Shown here: piece after piece, positions 4,521-5,706 of the stretch
Position numbering within the stretch: position 1 is the first letter of the stretch
Layout of the letters: each line of letters begins with the position of its first letter
Assembly: GCA_016212345.1 (NCBI GenBank)
Contig: JACRGM010000024.1
Span: 1-5,706 of the forward strand
Origin: Nitrospinota bacterium
Lineage (GTDB): Bacteria > Nitrospinota > Nitrospinia > SZUA-224
DNA: 5,706 nucleotides
Reading direction: 5' to 3'
Translations under genes and position numbers: made by a program
Notes under the pieces: generated by a model
What the model saw: only the letters and a program-made list of their open reading frames with translations
The model's database searches: none
What the model was told of the DNA's origin: nothing

Positions 4521-5456
4521 ATGGAAGGTGGGCATGTGTCGGTTTTGGTTAAGGAGGTGCTAAATTTCCTTAAGTGTGAATCCTCCAAGGTTTATGTAGA
4601 TTGTACGATTGGAGATGGTGGTCACTCATATGCGATATTAAAGAAGAGCACCCCTAATGGGTTGGTTATAGGTATTGATCAGGACATGGAGGCCATAGAA
4701 TATGCCAAGAAGAGATTATCATGTCTCAAAGAGAGGATTGTCTTTATTCATGACAATTTTTGTAATATAAAGAAGATCCTTAAGAGGATTAATATATTAA
4801 AGGTGGATGGTATTCTCTTTGATCTGGGGGTATCCTCCCGTCAGTTGGATTCTACTGAACGGGGTTTTAGTTTTTCCCATGACGCCCCCCTTGATATGAG
4901 GATGGATAGGAGCAAAGGGATATCTGCGGCTGATCTTGTAAATGAGTTACCCTTCGAAGATCTATATATTATATTCAAGAGATATGGTGAAGAAAAATGG
5001 TCGTATAGGATAGCAAAGGCAATAGTCAGGGAAAGGGAGGTGCATCCTATCAGGAGTACATCTCAATTAGCAGATATTGTTACATCAACTATTCCTATTT
5101 CATATCGTTCAAGGAGGATTCATCCTGCTACGAAGACCTTCCAGGCATTGAGGATAGCGGTTAATAAAGAACTTACTGCATTGGAAGAGGCACTTAGGGA
5201 TGCGATTGACCTATTAAATCAAGGAAGTAGGATATGCGTCATATCCTTTCATTCACTAGAAGATAGGATTGTCAAGGATATGTTTAGGGTTATGGAGAGG
5301 GGATGTTCCTGCCCTTCAGAGATTCCTATATGCATGTGTAGAGGGGAAAGAAAGGTTAGGGTGTTGACTAAGGGCCCTGTTATACCTTCCAAAGAGGAGA
5401 TATCTATTAATCCGAGATCCAGAAGTGCAAAACTGAGGGTTGCTGAAAGGTTGTAG
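4521..5456 (+). CDS. rsmH: 16S rRNA (cytosine(1402)-N(4))-methyltransferase
   Basis: RsmH (MraW) methylates N4 of C1402 in the ribosomal P-site region using S-adenosylmethionine. The 311 residues match the family length. Motifs are HVSVLVKEVL (5-14), DCTIGDGGHS (27-36, SAM-binding glycine loop), GIDQD (51-55), DLGVSSRQLD (101-110), RGFSF and DAPLDMRMD (114-129), HPATKTFQALRIAVNKEL (201-218), SFHSLEDR (242-249) and NPRSRSAKLRVAE (297-309). Cysteines at 262, 264, 271 and 273 form the Cys-rich segment common near the C-terminus. The ATG at 4521 gives the usual short leader before HV; TGGGG lies 5 nt upstream. A longer in-frame start at 4413 would overlap mraZ by about 95 bp and is rejected. It is the second gene of the dcw operon. 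Confidence 0.96.
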   Translation: MEGGHVSVLVKEVLNFLKCESSKVYVDCTIGDGGHSYAILKKSTPNGLVIGIDQDMEAIEYAKKRLSCLKERIVFIHDNFCNIKKILKRINILKVDGILFDLGVSSRQLDSTERGFSFSHDAPLDMRMDRSKGISAADLVNELPFEDLYIIFKRYGEEKWSYRIAKAIVREREVHPIRSTSQLADIVTSTIPISYRSRRIHPATKTFQALRIAVNKELTALEEALRDAIDLLNQGSRICVISFHSLEDRIVKDMFRVMERGCSCPSEIPICMCRGERKVRVLTKGPVIPSKEEISINPRSRSAKLRVAERL

Positions 5457-5469
5457 GGATATGCCACTA

Positions 5470-5590
5470 TAGATTTTCAGATAATAAATTACACAAGGCT
5501 AGAAGGAGAAATCCGAGTAAGGCGTACTGAGTAGTACGTTGTCGAGGATTTCGACTGATAACGCAGTGTAATTTGTTATATGGAAATCTA
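5470..5590 (-). mobile_element. MITE-like element, copy 3, inverted (121 bp including TA flanks)
   Basis: This is the reverse complement of copies 1 and 2, with the same 121-bp length. It differs at six internal positions (element positions 26, 51, 52, 58, 59 and 87 in copy 1 orientation). Both 25-bp ends are unchanged. As read in the rsmH-ftsL transcript, the two changes in the central stem turn G-C pairs into G-U pairs, so the hairpin can still form in RNA. It lies between the rsmH stop and the ftsL ribosome site, inside the dcw operon. Confidence 0.87.
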
Positions 5591-5605
5591 TGGAAAGGGA
5601 TTTTA

Positions 5606-5706
5606 ATGAATTCACTTATACATCGTCCAAAACAACAGAGGAGTTTTAAAGAGATAGCAGTATATATATTCACTATACTGATCCTTGTCAGTGGGATACT
5701 GTTTTA
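5606..5706 (+). CDS. ftsL: FtsL-like cell division protein, N-terminal part (cut by window edge)
   Basis: Only 33 codons are present. A short basic cytoplasmic N-terminus (MNSLIHRPKQQRSFKE) leads into a hydrophobic segment, IAVYIFTILILVSGILF, typical of a single-pass bitopic membrane protein. FtsL follows rsmH in most dcw clusters and joins FtsB and FtsQ in the divisome that activates septal wall synthesis. The assignment rests mainly on position and topology, because FtsL sequences are poorly conserved. The ATG at 5606 has AAAGGGA 5 nt upstream, preserved just outside the inserted repeat. Confidence 0.75.
   Translation, partial: MNSLIHRPKQQRSFKEIAVYIFTILILVSGILF

Overview
The window is an AT-rich bacterial chromosome segment that carries ordinary core genes interleaved with short repeat elements. 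A partial ribonuclease E/G gene runs leftward at the left edge. Every other gene runs rightward: yggS (PLP homeostasis), proC (proline biosynthesis), yggT (membrane protein), mtnA (methionine salvage, interrupted by a stop codon), then the start of the division and cell wall (dcw) cluster: mraZ, rsmH and the beginning of an ftsL-like gene. Gene order and protein motifs suggest a Gram-negative-type lineage of the kind seen among Desulfobacterota or Nitrospirota-like bacteria. That placement is an inference from gene content with low certainty; the sequence contains no phylogenetic marker that settles it.

Layout: 1-120 rng (minus strand, 5' part only). 121-475 is a divergent intergenic region holding a near-consensus rng promoter inside tandem repeats, two small leader hairpins, and a 121-bp mobile repeat. 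476-1195 is yggS. 1196-1275 is an A-rich gap with a duplicated yggS tail and a solo end of the mobile repeat. 1276-2097 is proC, whose stop codon is formed by the second 121-bp repeat (2095-2215). 2216-2423 holds two GC-rich hairpin structures. 2424-2723 is yggT. 2799-3845 is mtnA with an in-frame TAA at 3612-3614. 3846-4063 is a T-rich intergenic region ending in a strong promoter and a textbook MraZ box. 4064-4507 is mraZ, 4521-5456 rsmH, 5470-5590 the third 121-bp repeat (inverted), and 5606 onward the start of ftsL.

The main non-genic signal is a MITE-like family. Three copies are each exactly 121 bp counting the flanking TA dinucleotides. Two are identical and one differs at six internal positions. 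The 25-bp terminal inverted repeats are invariant between copies, and the whole unit can fold into a long hairpin. All three sit between genes, and two further solo termini lie at the proC start and inside the mtnA 3' end. No transposase is present here, so the elements look non-autonomous; the TA flanks suggest an IS630/Tc1-mariner type partner elsewhere (inference).

The genes themselves are known families and I see no new enzymatic or defence system. The points worth attention are the repeat family and its effects on gene ends, the broken mtnA, the MraZ autoregulatory site with its 10-bp period, and the structured leader of the rng gene.
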